Both the position numbers and the translations under genes were made by a program. From positions 111,105 to 175,104 of the forward strand of contig JAIELF010000017.1 in NCBI GenBank assembly GCA_019753235.1: a stretch of 64,000 bases of DNA, given 5' to 3'. Positions 7,566-16,494 of this stretch are shown here, piece after piece. Position 1 is the stretch's first letter; each line of letters begins with the position of its first letter. The stretch comes from a bacterium (GTDB taxonomy: Bacteria; Planctomycetota; Planctomycetia; Kolteriales; Kolteriaceae). Below the pieces are notes generated by a model. That model was not told where the DNA came from and did no database searches. It saw only the letters and a list, made by a program, of their open reading frames with translations.

Positions 7566-8393
7566 TTACAGTGGAGCGGGCAAATCCCGCTTACAAAAAA
7601 TGATTGTTGCCAGGATGAAGCAGGCTGTCCCGATGGCCAGCAGGGTGCCGTTCAGATTTAGAAAGAGAGTCCAGTAGGCCTCGGGCTTGGCGTCGATGAG
7701 CCACCAGGGTTCATAGGCGCCATACACCGTGCAATAGCGAAGCGGTTCGAATTGCTCCTTGAGCCGACTGAGAACTTTAACGATGAGCTGAGTCACCATG
7801 AACCCGCCCCCCAACGCAAGCGTTCGCCAGCGATAACGATCGACCGAGCTAAGTAGGGTGGTGACGGCGGCGATCACATAATTCAGGCAGAACAGATTGA
7901 AGACCCCCCGGGAATAGCGTTCGAAATCGACGCCCGTCTTATACTGAGCAAGCCAAACGCCGAGATAGCAGCCGAGCAGGACAATCAGACACAATAGAGC
8001 CGCACAAATCGTGGTGACGACCGCCTGGACAAGGACGATTTGGTAGCGGGGTACAGGCTGGGCGAGGAGTAATTCCATCGTGCCGCGATTGAGTTCGCCG
8101 CTGACGGCGTCGGAACCTCGCGCGACTGCCCAGAGACCGCACGTGAGAAAAAGGGTCGGGTCTACCAGCAAGCCAGCGATTCGGCCGAGCGGCGTGATGA
8201 GTTGACTCAGGGGGATCGGGGTTACTTTCGAAAAGACGTCTGGCAGATTCTCGAGGATAACGTTTAACTTTTCGTCTTCGAATTGGGAACCCATGTAGAC
8301 ATACAGCCCGCTGAAAACGAACAGCAGGGCTCCGGCCGCGGCCGTGAGGATCCAAGCATCGTTAAAGGTCTTCGCCCAGAGAGCCCATCTCAT
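7566..8393 (-). CDS. ABC-2 type transporter permease
   Basis: A 275-residue membrane protein with about six hydrophobic segments: one near the N-terminus (ILTAAAGALLFVFSGLYVYM), a large extracytoplasmic loop, then segments around residues 90, 130-155, 175-190, 200-215 and 245-265. The stretch VSGELNRGTMELLLAQPV is the usual ABC-2 signature before the third helix. It forms the membrane part of an exporter with the ATPase encoded just upstream; the two genes overlap by 4 bp. The substrate cannot be inferred. Single ATPase/permease pairs of this kind often export drugs or lipids or support gliding and surface functions. Confidence 0.88.
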   Translation of the reverse strand: MRWALWAKTFNDAWILTAAAGALLFVFSGLYVYMGSQFEDEKLNVILENLPDVFSKVTPIPLSQLITPLGRIAGLLVDPTLFLTCGLWAVARGSDAVSGELNRGTMELLLAQPVPRYQIVLVQAVVTTICAALLCLIVLLGCYLGVWLAQYKTGVDFERYSRGVFNLFCLNYVIAAVTTLLSSVDRYRWRTLALGGGFMVTQLIVKVLSRLKEQFEPLRYCTVYGAYEPWWLIDAKPEAYWTLFLNLNGTLLAIGTACFILATIIFCKRDLPAPL

Positions 8394-9289
8394 GTTGGAT
8401 CGATCTCCTGGGTTCCGTGGTATCGGTCATAAACCGCTTGCAGGCTGATCGGGTCGATCCGCACCTGATCGATGGGCAACGTTCCGAGCCAACCAAAAAG
8501 CGTGGCAACATCCGATGCCGTCTGCATCACCACTTCCTTCTCTGACGATTCGAGCAGTTCGACGTCCTGACGAAGGTTGTCGGGAATGGTCGGAAACGGG
8601 CCGGTGATTCGGGCGCGAATTCGGTGTTCTCTTTTGATCGAGGCAAGGGCTTCGGTATGGACCAGCTTTCCTCGGCGAAGGATGCAAACCCGGTCGCAGG
8701 TCGCCTCTGTCTCCGAGAGCACGTGCGAGGAAAAGATGATCGTGCGACCCTCCCGCTTGGCTTCGTTGATCAGCGCCATCACTTCTCGTCGCACCGTCGG
8801 ATCGAGGGCAGAGGTCGGCTCATCCAAGATTACCAGAGGCGTCCGAGTCGCCAGGGTCGACACCAAGGCGATTTTCTGCTTCATGCCTGTCGAGCAGAAA
8901 GCGACAAGCCGGGAAAGGTCGAGTTCCAATCGCTCGGCCAGTTGAATTGCTCGCTCGAAATCGCCGGCGGGGTGCATTCTCGCGAAGAATTTAAGAACAT
9001 CTCGGCCACGCATGTTGAAGAAGAGGCGAACTTCGGCAGGGAGATAACTGAGCCGGGCATGGACGGCGACTGAGTCGTGATAGCAATCGAGATTATCGAT
9101 TTTCGCCCAGCCGGCCGTTGGCTTCAGGTAACCCATTAAGAGACGAATGAGGGTCGTTTTGCCCGAGCCGTTGGGCCCTAACAAGCCGAACACTTCGCCT
9201 TCATTGACGCCCAGTTTGCAATGGTCGAGCGCAAGCAGCGAGCCATATTGCTTGGTTAGCCCGTCTGTTTGAATAAGTGCGCGAGTCAT
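8390..9289 (-). CDS. ABC transporter ATP-binding protein
   Basis: A 299-residue cytoplasmic ATPase that powers the permease encoded downstream (4-bp overlap). Walker A GPNGSGKT is at residues 38-45, the signature is the degenerate STGMKQK (133-139) rather than LSGGQ, Walker B LVILDEPTSALD begins at 152, and the H-loop is SSHVLSE. The Q-loop position reads YLPAEVRLF, lacking Gln, which is common in the ABC-2 (DrrA/NatA-like) group. About 75 residues follow the core, as in other ABC-2 exporters with a C-terminal regulatory extension. Substrate unknown. Confidence 0.92.
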   Translation of the reverse strand: MTRALIQTDGLTKQYGSLLALDHCKLGVNEGEVFGLLGPNGSGKTTLIRLLMGYLKPTAGWAKIDNLDCYHDSVAVHARLSYLPAEVRLFFNMRGRDVLKFFARMHPAGDFERAIQLAERLELDLSRLVAFCSTGMKQKIALVSTLATRTPLVILDEPTSALDPTVRREVMALINEAKREGRTIIFSSHVLSETEATCDRVCILRRGKLVHTEALASIKREHRIRARITGPFPTIPDNLRQDVELLESSEKEVVMQTASDVATLFGWLGTLPIDQVRIDPISLQAVYDRYHGTQEIDPT

Positions 9290-9353
9290 CTGGTTCCGCC
9301 TGCCGATTGCCGACCACTCTTACCATAGGAACCTGACCGCTGCGCGTCGGCAA

Positions 9354-10172
9354 CTACGCCTTTACGCCGACGCTAGCCTTCATTTTTTCTAAACCGGTCT
9401 TCGCGACCACGAGAGGATCTTCTTTCCAATACTCGGGGTTAAATAGTTCCAGCGTGAGGCAGCCTTCCCATCCCTTCTTGCGAAGTTGGTCGGCAATTTG
9501 CGCCAGCGGCATGATGCCGTCCCCAGGATAGACGCGATGTGAGTCGTTCTGTTCCAGACGGGCCGGCTCGCGCGGCGCATCGTTCCAATGAAAACAGCTA
9601 ATATGGTCGGCAGGGATCTGATCGAGCGTTGCGAGATTGCTGCCCCCGCGAAACAAATGCCAGATGTCGGGCGTCACCGTCGCTGCAGAATTACCGGGCC
9701 CGGAACAGATCGCCCATGCCTCTTCAAGCGTGTTGATTCCCTCGACGAAGCCGAGGAACTCGACCGAGGCAGGGACGCCGAACGTCAGGCTCACATCAAG
9801 CAGCATGCCGTATCGTTCGATCGCGAGGGCACGGTTGACCTTCTCTCTGGGCGGGCTGGCGACGATTCTCTTGATTCCGAGTTGGGCCGCGATATCGAGG
9901 CGTCTTTTGCATTCGTCCATCGCCAACGCAAGCGACGACTCGTCGACCGTGTAAAAACCCCCGAGCATGATCATGCTTGGCCGAGCCAGGCTCAGATCGT
10001 CGAGAAGTTTTCTCAAATCGGCGATCGTCCCGCCATCCTTGACGTACTGGTCCACATCGGAGATCCACATTTCGATTGCTTCGTAGCCGGCCTTGGCGGT
10101 GATCTCGATTTTCTCGCGGGGACCCGCTGGCCGAATGGTGCTGGTGTTGAGCCCAAAAGTGAGCTTGCTCAT
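9354..10172 (-). CDS. Sugar phosphate isomerase/epimerase, TIM barrel
   Basis: A 272-residue protein of the xylose-isomerase-like/AP endonuclease 2 superfamily. Its probable divalent-metal ligands are in the expected order: Glu138 (PASVEFLGF), Asp169 (TPDIWHLFRGG), His195 (CFHWND) and Glu242 (LTLELF). Members isomerise or epimerise sugars or inositol derivatives in the cytoplasm; the exact substrate is not deducible. It has no signal peptide. It stands alone between the ABC pair and a divergently oriented PEP-CTERM gene. Confidence 0.88.
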   Translation of the reverse strand: MSKLTFGLNTSTIRPAGPREKIEITAKAGYEAIEMWISDVDQYVKDGGTIADLRKLLDDLSLARPSMIMLGGFYTVDESSLALAMDECKRRLDIAAQLGIKRIVASPPREKVNRALAIERYGMLLDVSLTFGVPASVEFLGFVEGINTLEEAWAICSGPGNSAATVTPDIWHLFRGGSNLATLDQIPADHISCFHWNDAPREPARLEQNDSHRVYPGDGIMPLAQIADQLRKKGWEGCLTLELFNPEYWKEDPLVVAKTGLEKMKASVGVKA

Positions 10173-10496
10173 GCGTCGCCTTCCTATTCACAAGATTTCC
10201 GATCCTCTCAGGTTAGAAGTTCTTTGCTCCCGTTCGATCGGACCGGCTGGCGACTTTTCCTTGTCGGTTTGGGAACAACGGAATCTGCGAAGAGGAAGCT
10301 TTTCTTAAGAAACTGTTTTGGCTACGATTCCATTGGGAATCGCGGGGTCTTCGCCAGTCTTGACCCCGCTGTGTTCGATCGAGCGACTCGCTGATCATAT
10401 CTGAGCCCACCACTTGAGAGATCGCGAGCGAATCGTAGGGGCCTATCGTTGGCCTTGCATGTCGGTGCTTTCGTGTTTTTAGGGGGGAACGAATTC
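10173..10496. other. Divergent intergenic region
   Basis: A 324-bp gap between the minus-strand epimerase gene and the plus-strand PEP-CTERM gene. It should hold both promoters, but I see no convincing -10/-35 pair, hairpin or RNA gene. The one clear element is the Shine-Dalgarno-like AGGGGGG just before the ATG at 10497. Confidence 0.4.
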
Positions 10497-11576
10497 ATGT
10501 CTCTGCGTCGAGAATATGTGCGCGCCTGTGCGGTCTGGTTGGGTACGACCGCGAGTTTGTTTGGCACGGTCCGTGCCGAAACCTTCACGTACACGATCAA
10601 TCAGAGCCAAAGCCAAGTCAACCTTACCGCTGGCGGAACAATCTTCGGCGGGGCGTTGACGGTAACCGAGCAACAGGCCAATGCCATCACTCGTTACAAT
10701 GGCACGATCGGTGTCGATGTCACGGTCGGCGGCCCGGACTTTGTCGGCGCAGGCTCGGCCAATGCCGTCAACCCGACAGGGGGTTTTTTCAATTCTCCGC
10801 TGCAGTACTCTCCAAACGTGAACGGGGCTGCTGGCACGGCGCCGGCCAACTACGGCCTTAACCTGACCGCGCCCGTGAACGTCGTGATCCCGACGATCAA
10901 TATTCCCCCTGAGGTGATCGCCGCGCTTCCCGCCCCACTCAACACCCTGATTCCGACCACGTTGAATCTGGGAACGCTCTCGAGCATCGTTTCGAAGGTC
11001 GCGGTTCGGGATGTAACCCTCCAGGTGAGCAGCAATGATCGAATTCCCCGAACGGGAAACAATTTCGATCCGACGCAAACTCTCATCGATATCACGGGTG
11101 GGTTTGCAGACATGAACATTTCGGCCCGATTGACACAGCCGAACTTTTTGCAGAAGACCACACTGCAGCTCCTCTTAGGAGCAGTCGCGAGCTCGGCACC
11201 TCAACTCGGATTGACAGTGACGAGCCCGAGTTTCTTCTCGAACGATCTGGATATCGGCTTCGGGTTCCGCATCGATCTGTCGGCATTGGCTGCCGTACCG
11301 AACACCAGCGCGCTCCCGGCGACGATCACGGGCTTGGGGGGCCCTCCGGGCCCGTCGACGTTGACGCTGCCAGTCGAGTTTACCGCGATCGCAAGTATTC
11401 AAGACGTTCTCGGTCCGGATCTGGCGCCGATCCTGGGAGATCTGGTCAATCTCCAATTCGATTTCGCGGGTCGATTGGTTGCCACCTCGGTGGTGCCGGA
11501 AGCCTCCACCTTCGTCATGATCGGGCTCGCTTTGTCGGGTGCAGCGGTCACGATGGCACGCCGTCGCTCGCGTTAA
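10497..11576 (+). CDS. PEP-CTERM-type secreted protein
   Basis: A 359-residue exported protein. The start at 10497 is chosen because AGGGGGG lies about 10 bp upstream and the N-terminus is then a regular signal peptide (MSLRREYVRACAVWLGTTAS, cleavage near Val-Arg-Ala). The body is beta-rich and low in charge, with many Pro, Thr, Asn and Leu residues and no catalytic motif. The end VVPEASTFVMIGLALSGAAV followed by ARRRSR is a PEP-CTERM-type anchor with VPEA instead of the classic PEP. It is probably a surface or extracellular-matrix protein. A good hairpin terminator follows. Confidence 0.85.
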   Translation: MSLRREYVRACAVWLGTTASLFGTVRAETFTYTINQSQSQVNLTAGGTIFGGALTVTEQQANAITRYNGTIGVDVTVGGPDFVGAGSANAVNPTGGFFNSPLQYSPNVNGAAGTAPANYGLNLTAPVNVVIPTINIPPEVIAALPAPLNTLIPTTLNLGTLSSIVSKVAVRDVTLQVSSNDRIPRTGNNFDPTQTLIDITGGFADMNISARLTQPNFLQKTTLQLLLGAVASSAPQLGLTVTSPSFFSNDLDIGFGFRIDLSALAAVPNTSALPATITGLGGPPGPSTLTLPVEFTAIASIQDVLGPDLAPILGDLVNLQFDFAGRLVATSVVPEASTFVMIGLALSGAAVTMARRRSR

Positions 11577-11607
11577 TTCCGAGTGATCGAAAGACTTGAG
11601 ATCGGCG

Positions 11608-11640
11608 GGCCTGAGGGAGCATCCCTCGGGCCTGTTTCTT
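11608..11640 (+). terminator. Rho-independent terminator after the PEP-CTERM gene
   Basis: An 11-bp GC-rich stem (11608-11618 with 11622-11632, one G-U pair) with a three-base loop is followed by TGTTTCTT. It lies between convergent genes 32 bp after the plus-strand stop and 14 bp before the rhaB stop, so it may serve both directions. Confidence 0.75.
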
Positions 11641-11653
11641 TGATGGGGACGCA

Positions 11654-13138
11654 TCAGCGCCCGATGAGCTTGAGGAACGTAGGGTAATGATCGTCCCACG
11701 CCCGCGAGGACGATGGCGTCGGCGTGAAGATCTCCGTCGGAAAGGACTGCATGATCACCTGCCGACCCTCGGCCAAAGAGGCGATGTCGCCGGACGCCAT
11801 CGCTTGCACGACGACGTTGCCCAGGGCGGTTGCTTCGACGGGGCCCGCGACGATCTCGCAATGGCACGCGTCAGCGGCCAATTGATTCAAAAGTCGATTT
11901 TGCGACCCCCCCCCGACGATGTGGATTCGGCGGATAGGTTTGCCTCGATGGGCTTCGAGTTGTTCCTTGACCCAGCGATAGCGAAAAGCCAATCCTTCGA
12001 GACAAGTTCGAACGAGCGAGCCGATCTCGTCGGGAGGATTCTGCCCCGTTTGTCGGCAGAAATCGCGAACAGCGGTCGGCATGTCGGCGGGATTCATGAA
12101 CCGAGCGTCGTCGGGATTCAAGATGGCCACGAACGCAGGCGCGCTGGCCGCCTGGGCCGTGAGATCGGCGTAGCTGACGGACTGGCCCGCGCGGTCCAAC
12201 GATCGACGACACTCTTGAACGAGCCAGAGTCCCATGATGTTCTTCAGAAATCGAATCGTGCCGCCGACGCCTCCCTCATTGGTGAAATTGTTGGCCAGCG
12301 TCTGAGGGGAGATAACCGGGCTAGGGAGTTCGGCGCCCATCAGCGACCAGGTTCCGCTGGAGATGTAGCACCAATCATCCCCGCCGATGGCCGGAACCGC
12401 GGCAACGGCCGAACCAGTGTCGTGACCGGCGGTCGCCACCACATCGACACTGCCGCCAACCTCGCGGGCGACATCGGGCAGAACCGGACCAAGTTTCGTC
12501 CCCGTCGCCACCAATTCCGGCAACAGGTGCGTGGGGATTCCAAACCGTTCGAGCAGATTTGTGTCCCAGATTTGTCGATGGGCATCCAGCATCTGCGTCG
12601 TAGAAGCAATGGTGTACTCCGCCACTTTTTGGCCCGTGAGAAATGAGTTCAACAGATCGGGGACCAGCAGCATTTTGTCGGCCCCGACAAACGCTGCCGA
12701 TCCGCGTTGACGTTTCTCGGCCAACAGTTGAAAGAGGGTGTTGAATGGAAGGAATTGCAGCCCCGTTTGGCGATAGATTTCTTCCTGGGGAACGATCGAG
12801 AAAGCGTATTCGAGAATCCCCTCGGTGCGACGATCGCGATAATGAACTGGGTTTCCGACCAGCGAACCATCGCCGGCCACGAGGCCGTAATCGACCCCCC
12901 ACGTATCAACGCCGACGCTACGAGCCTGACCTGCTTCGCGAATCGATTTGCCGATACCGGTCTTGATCTCGCCCCAAAGGCGAAGCGTATCCCAATACAT
13001 TGTTCCCAAGATTCGAACGTATCCATTGGGAAAGCGATGCGTTTCGGATAACCCGATGGTCTGACCATCGAAACGAGCGACCATGGTTCGGCCACTCTCG
13101 GCTCCCAGGTCGACGGCAATGAAATGTCGATTCGTCAA
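11654..13138 (-). CDS. rhaB: Rhamnulokinase
   Basis: A 494-residue FGGY-family carbohydrate kinase. It phosphorylates L-rhamnulose to L-rhamnulose 1-phosphate in rhamnose breakdown. The N-terminal ATPase lobe begins IAVDLGAESGRTMVARFDG; GVDTWGVDYGLVAGDG matches the rhamnulokinase substrate region; TAGHDTGSAVAAVP and IHIVGGGSQNRLLNQLAADA are the ATP-lobe motifs. Length is typical. No rhamnose isomerase or aldolase gene is adjacent; the neighbour 41 bp upstream is an FkbM methyltransferase, so co-transcription is possible. Rhamnose use fits an organism that degrades sulfated algal polysaccharides. Confidence 0.92.
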   Translation of the reverse strand: MTNRHFIAVDLGAESGRTMVARFDGQTIGLSETHRFPNGYVRILGTMYWDTLRLWGEIKTGIGKSIREAGQARSVGVDTWGVDYGLVAGDGSLVGNPVHYRDRRTEGILEYAFSIVPQEEIYRQTGLQFLPFNTLFQLLAEKRQRGSAAFVGADKMLLVPDLLNSFLTGQKVAEYTIASTTQMLDAHRQIWDTNLLERFGIPTHLLPELVATGTKLGPVLPDVAREVGGSVDVVATAGHDTGSAVAAVPAIGGDDWCYISSGTWSLMGAELPSPVISPQTLANNFTNEGGVGGTIRFLKNIMGLWLVQECRRSLDRAGQSVSYADLTAQAASAPAFVAILNPDDARFMNPADMPTAVRDFCRQTGQNPPDEIGSLVRTCLEGLAFRYRWVKEQLEAHRGKPIRRIHIVGGGSQNRLLNQLAADACHCEIVAGPVEATALGNVVVQAMASGDIASLAEGRQVIMQSFPTEIFTPTPSSSRAWDDHYPTFLKLIGR

Positions 13139-13179
13139 GGCTTGGCTCCCCCCGATCCAAGAATGCCAACGGGATCGTT

Positions 13180-14073
13180 CTATCGATCAGACGACTTTAC
13201 CCACACGATCGGTGGGGCATCTCGGGCGACCGCAATCAGATTGAACTCGACCAGTTCCTGCCCCGCGACGGCGGGTTGACCCCGCAGATCAAAGAGATCG
13301 TATCCCATGCTCGTCAATTGGTCGAAGAGTTCCCGTTCACTCGCGCCCCCTTTTGTCTGATGGTCGGACTTACTTTCGACGATCATGATTTTCGGGCGAG
13401 TCGACGGAGTAATCCCACGCAAAACGGGCAACTCAAAACCTTCCACGTCGAGCAGCATCAGGTCCGGGCGACGAAGCTTCAGTCGATAAAGCAACTCGGG
13501 CAATGTTTCGACCACGATGGAAAAGGGGAGCGGCTCATCCCTTTGGTCGACGAGCGAGGCCATCCCCGAGTTGTGTTCCGGCGCGGGGACCATCCCCGCC
13601 AAACCCGCTTCCGCGCCGAGAGCGGCCGAGACCAGAAAGACATGCGCCGCCAATCCGTCGTTGAGAAGAATGTTCTGCCTTGCCCGGAGCAAGCTGCTGG
13701 GCTGTGGCTCGACGCCGACGACTTTGCCGGTCGGTTTCACCATCGATGCCGAGATCAAGACATGCAGTCCGATGTTGACGCCCGCCAGGACGGCCTGATG
13801 TCCCTCTTTGAGATTGGCCCGCAAAAACGCGAGCGTGACCGGTTCATACGTTTCTCGTTGCAAGAGACGGTACTCGATCCAGTCGCGCGGGTGGAGGAGA
13901 AGTCGGGTCCCGTCCGCGAGGGTATAAACGCCCCCCTCGGCCGGGAGAAACCGCTTTGCAAGCCAGCGGGCAACCCGAATCTTGCCGCGGTAATGGGCAC
14001 CTCGGCAATACGCCCGGACGAGCCATTCTCCCCACGTCATGCCCGATTCTCCCCCAATCAATCCCGTTATCAT
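13180..14073 (-). CDS. FkbM family methyltransferase
   Basis: A 297-residue SAM-dependent methyltransferase, probably O-methylating a sugar or other small molecule. The family landmarks are present: the leading WIEYRLLQRETYEPVTLAFL, the SAM-binding region with NIGLH and VGVEPQP, and LMLLDVEGFELPVLRGI near residue 225. Motif I reads QAVLAGVNIGLH where most members have an Asp-Val-Gly-Ala-Asn type sequence, a visible departure. The ATG at 14073 is used; a second Met 11 codons later is possible. It lies upstream of rhaB on the same strand. Confidence 0.82.
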   Translation of the reverse strand: MITGLIGGESGMTWGEWLVRAYCRGAHYRGKIRVARWLAKRFLPAEGGVYTLADGTRLLLHPRDWIEYRLLQRETYEPVTLAFLRANLKEGHQAVLAGVNIGLHVLISASMVKPTGKVVGVEPQPSSLLRARQNILLNDGLAAHVFLVSAALGAEAGLAGMVPAPEHNSGMASLVDQRDEPLPFSIVVETLPELLYRLKLRRPDLMLLDVEGFELPVLRGITPSTRPKIMIVESKSDHQTKGGASERELFDQLTSMGYDLFDLRGQPAVAGQELVEFNLIAVARDAPPIVWVKSSDR

Positions 14074-14204
14074 TAGGCGGAGAACCAGGGGGTTCGTTCC
14101 CCTCCTCCATCGTCGGAGGATGTCCCTGCCTCGCTTTTTTTCCAGATAACGCCCCAGGCGTGTATCGTAGAAGAACCAGAGTCCAACTTGTGGGGTTCCA
14201 TCTC

Positions 14205-15290
14205 GTGGATAGCGTCATCAAAGAGTCGATTTTCTCGGCAAGCGACGATCGATTACAGTCGTGGCTGGAAGAGCGGGGGCAACCCCGCTTTCGCGTGCCA
14301 CAAATTCGTCAATGGATCGTTCAGCGTCGCGTCGTCGATTTTGAAAAGATGACCGATCTCCCCGCAGGGCTGCGCACAGAATTGGCCGAGCATTGGGTAC
14401 CCCTCGCCAGCAGCATTGCGAAGGAAAATGTCGATGCCGACGGCACGACCAAGCTCCTCGTTCGGCTCGCCGACGGTGAGCATGTCGAGTGCGTCCTCAT
14501 TCCCGAGGGAGAGCGGCGAACCGTTTGTCTTTCGACGCAGGTCGGTTGCGGCATGGGCTGTGTCTTCTGTGCGAGCGGATTGAAGGGGGTTGTTCGGAAC
14601 CTGACTTCGCTTGAGATGATGGAACAACTGGTATGGCTGAACCTTCGGCAATCGGCGACCGATCGGCTCAACCATGTGGTCGTGATGGGGATGGGAGAGC
14701 CGCTGGCCAATCTCGACAATCTGATGGTCGCGCTCGAATTCGCCACCAACGACAAAGGGCTCGGGATCAGCGCTCGAAACATCACGATCTCGACGGTCGG
14801 CCTTCCGGGTCGAATTCGGCAACTCGCGATGCTTGGCAAGCCTTACCATCTGGCCGTGTCGTTGCATGCTCCGAACAACGAACTTCGGCAACAGATCGTG
14901 CCGACGGCCGAGAAGATCGAACTGAAAGACATTCTTTCTGCCGCCGATCATTTTCGGGACAAAACCGGACGGCAAGTCACCTTCGAGTATGTGCTGTTAG
15001 GGGGGATCAACGATCAAGCCGAGCATGCCTCGCAGTTGGTTCGGCTTCTAGCGCAGCGAGATGCGATGATCAACCTTATCCCTTACAATCCAGTCTCGGG
15101 GCTCTCGTATCGAACGCCGATGCCTGGGCAAAGCCGGGATTTCGCGATGACGCTTCGAAGGGCCGGCTACACCGTCAAGATTCGCAAACGCAAGGGCTCG
15201 AAAATCAATGCGGCGTGCGGTCAGTTGCGCCGGGTTCATCAGGATGTTGTTTCGCTAACGAGTCCTCCATCGACAGGAGAGAATCGCTGA
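14205..15290 (+). CDS. rlmN: 23S rRNA (adenine-C2)-methyltransferase, radical SAM
   Basis: Dual-specificity RlmN methylates C2 of A2503 in 23S rRNA, and in known cases A37 of some tRNAs. The product of 361 residues has the radical-SAM cluster motif C115-x3-C119-x2-C122, the family stretch VVVMGMGEPLANLDNL, the N-terminal FRVPQIRQWIV domain, and the C-terminal catalytic Cys338 (NAACGQL). I use the GTG at 14205 because GGGG lies about 8 bp upstream and the length is then normal; the frame is open further upstream without a better start. It is followed without a gap by a sigma-factor gene. Confidence 0.93.
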   Translation: MDSVIKESIFSASDDRLQSWLEERGQPRFRVPQIRQWIVQRRVVDFEKMTDLPAGLRTELAEHWVPLASSIAKENVDADGTTKLLVRLADGEHVECVLIPEGERRTVCLSTQVGCGMGCVFCASGLKGVVRNLTSLEMMEQLVWLNLRQSATDRLNHVVVMGMGEPLANLDNLMVALEFATNDKGLGISARNITISTVGLPGRIRQLAMLGKPYHLAVSLHAPNNELRQQIVPTAEKIELKDILSAADHFRDKTGRQVTFEYVLLGGINDQAEHASQLVRLLAQRDAMINLIPYNPVSGLSYRTPMPGQSRDFAMTLRRAGYTVKIRKRKGSKINAACGQLRRVHQDVVSLTSPPSTGENR

Positions 15291-15379
15291 CGACGAACGG
15301 CTCTTCGAAAGGTTCGGGGCCGGCCCGAACACCGACAAACGGAGAGGCCCACGGGCCGCTGGATCCTGCCACGCGCCGA

Positions 15380-15970
15380 ATGCTTCGAGTGAAGCAGGGG
15401 GATGACGAGGCATTTGCCGAGCTGGTCGAAGAATTTCAGGATCGCGTCATCGGCATTCTCTACCACATGCTGGGAGATGCCGACGAGGCCGAGGATCTCG
15501 CCCAAGAGGTTTTTTTGAGGGTGTATCGCTCGCGAGCCAATTACGAACCGACCGCGAAGTTTTCGACCTGGCTCTTCACCATCGTCAACAATCTCGCCCG
15601 AAACGCAATTCGCGATCGCAAGCGCCGACGCGATCGGCACGGGGCCGGCAAACCCGCCAGTTCTTCCCAAGAGGCAACGATTGATCGCTTAGCCATTGCC
15701 CCCAGTGGTGCGATGCCGAGCCGAATCTTCGCGAAGGGAGAGATTGCCGAGATCGTTCGCGAAGCGGTGAAACAGCTTTCGCCTGATCAGCGATTGGCGA
15801 TGATGCTGCACCGCTTCGAGCACATGAACTACAAGCAGATCGCTGACGTGATGGACAAGACCGAGGCGGCCGTTAAGTCGCTTCTCGCCCGTGCTCGAAT
15901 CGTTCTCCGCGATATCCTCGACCCATTTATCAACCCTGCTTCTCCTTCGACACCGCGGGAGGAAGCATGA
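15380..15970 (+). CDS. ECF-type RNA polymerase sigma factor
   Basis: A sigma-70 family protein of at least 196 residues. Region 2 is DEAFAELVEEFQDRVIGILY followed by DEAEDLAQEVFLRVYR; region 4 is LSPDQRLAMMLHRFEHMNYK, then QIADVMDKTEAAVKSLLARA. The ATG at 15380 has no good ribosome site. The frame stays open back into rlmN, and an AGGAGAG sits 6 bp before an in-frame CTG at 15287 that overlaps the rlmN stop, so translation may really begin there and be coupled to rlmN. It overlaps the next gene by 4 bp, and that gene encodes a probable anti-sigma factor. Confidence 0.88.
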   Translation: MLRVKQGDDEAFAELVEEFQDRVIGILYHMLGDADEAEDLAQEVFLRVYRSRANYEPTAKFSTWLFTIVNNLARNAIRDRKRRRDRHGAGKPASSSQEATIDRLAIAPSGAMPSRIFAKGEIAEIVREAVKQLSPDQRLAMMLHRFEHMNYKQIADVMDKTEAAVKSLLARARIVLRDILDPFINPASPSTPREEA

Positions 15971-16494
15971 CCGATTCGGGGACATCCCAACCTCCTCCCG
16001 AGAACGAACCCGTTTCGCTCGCGGCCGACTCCGAACGACTGGTGTCGTATCTCGACGGCGAAGCGGATGATGTTGCATCGAAAGAGATTGAAAAGGCCAT
16101 GGTTCGCAACCCCGAGGTCCGCGGGGAAATCAATTCCTTGCAAAGAGCGTGGGACCTGCTCGACTATCTGGATCGGCCCACCGCGAATAAAGAGTTCGCC
16201 TCTCGCACGCTCGAATTGGCAACGCGTTCCATGCCCGAAACTCCTTCGGCTCGGCCGGTGACAGCGCCGTGGCCTGGAAAATGGACTTGGCGTGCGGGAG
16301 CGGTCGCCTTCGCTTTAGCCGGAGCGGCGGCTGTATGGTACCGGCCCGCGATGGATCGGAGGATGGAACGGAACCTTCCGATCTTGGAGAAGCTCGACGT
16401 CTATCGCGCGACGCGCGATGTTGAGTTCCTGAAGCAGATCGAGAAGGAGAATCTTCTCGACCAGATGGACCATCTCTTGGAGCCGGAATCGTGA
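15967..16494 (+). CDS. Probable membrane-bound anti-sigma factor
   Basis: A 175-residue protein with an N-terminal cytoplasmic part whose SERLVSYLDGEADDVASKEIE resembles the N-terminus of anti-sigma proteins, although the zinc-binding His-Cys-Cys residues are absent. One membrane helix lies around residues 103-121 (AGAVAFALAGAAAVWY), followed by a short charged outer segment. It overlaps the sigma gene by 4 bp on one side and a secreted-protein gene by 4 bp on the other. The inferred role is to hold the sigma factor at the membrane until an envelope signal releases it. Confidence 0.7.
   Translation: MTDSGTSQPPPENEPVSLAADSERLVSYLDGEADDVASKEIEKAMVRNPEVRGEINSLQRAWDLLDYLDRPTANKEFASRTLELATRSMPETPSARPVTAPWPGKWTWRAGAVAFALAGAAAVWYRPAMDRRMERNLPILEKLDVYRATRDVEFLKQIEKENLLDQMDHLLEPES

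Noticed and set aside
13276..14076. 266-codon plus-strand frame opposite the FkbM gene
   Set aside because: Antisense to a clear family member; composition is Arg/His/Gln-rich as expected for a shadow.
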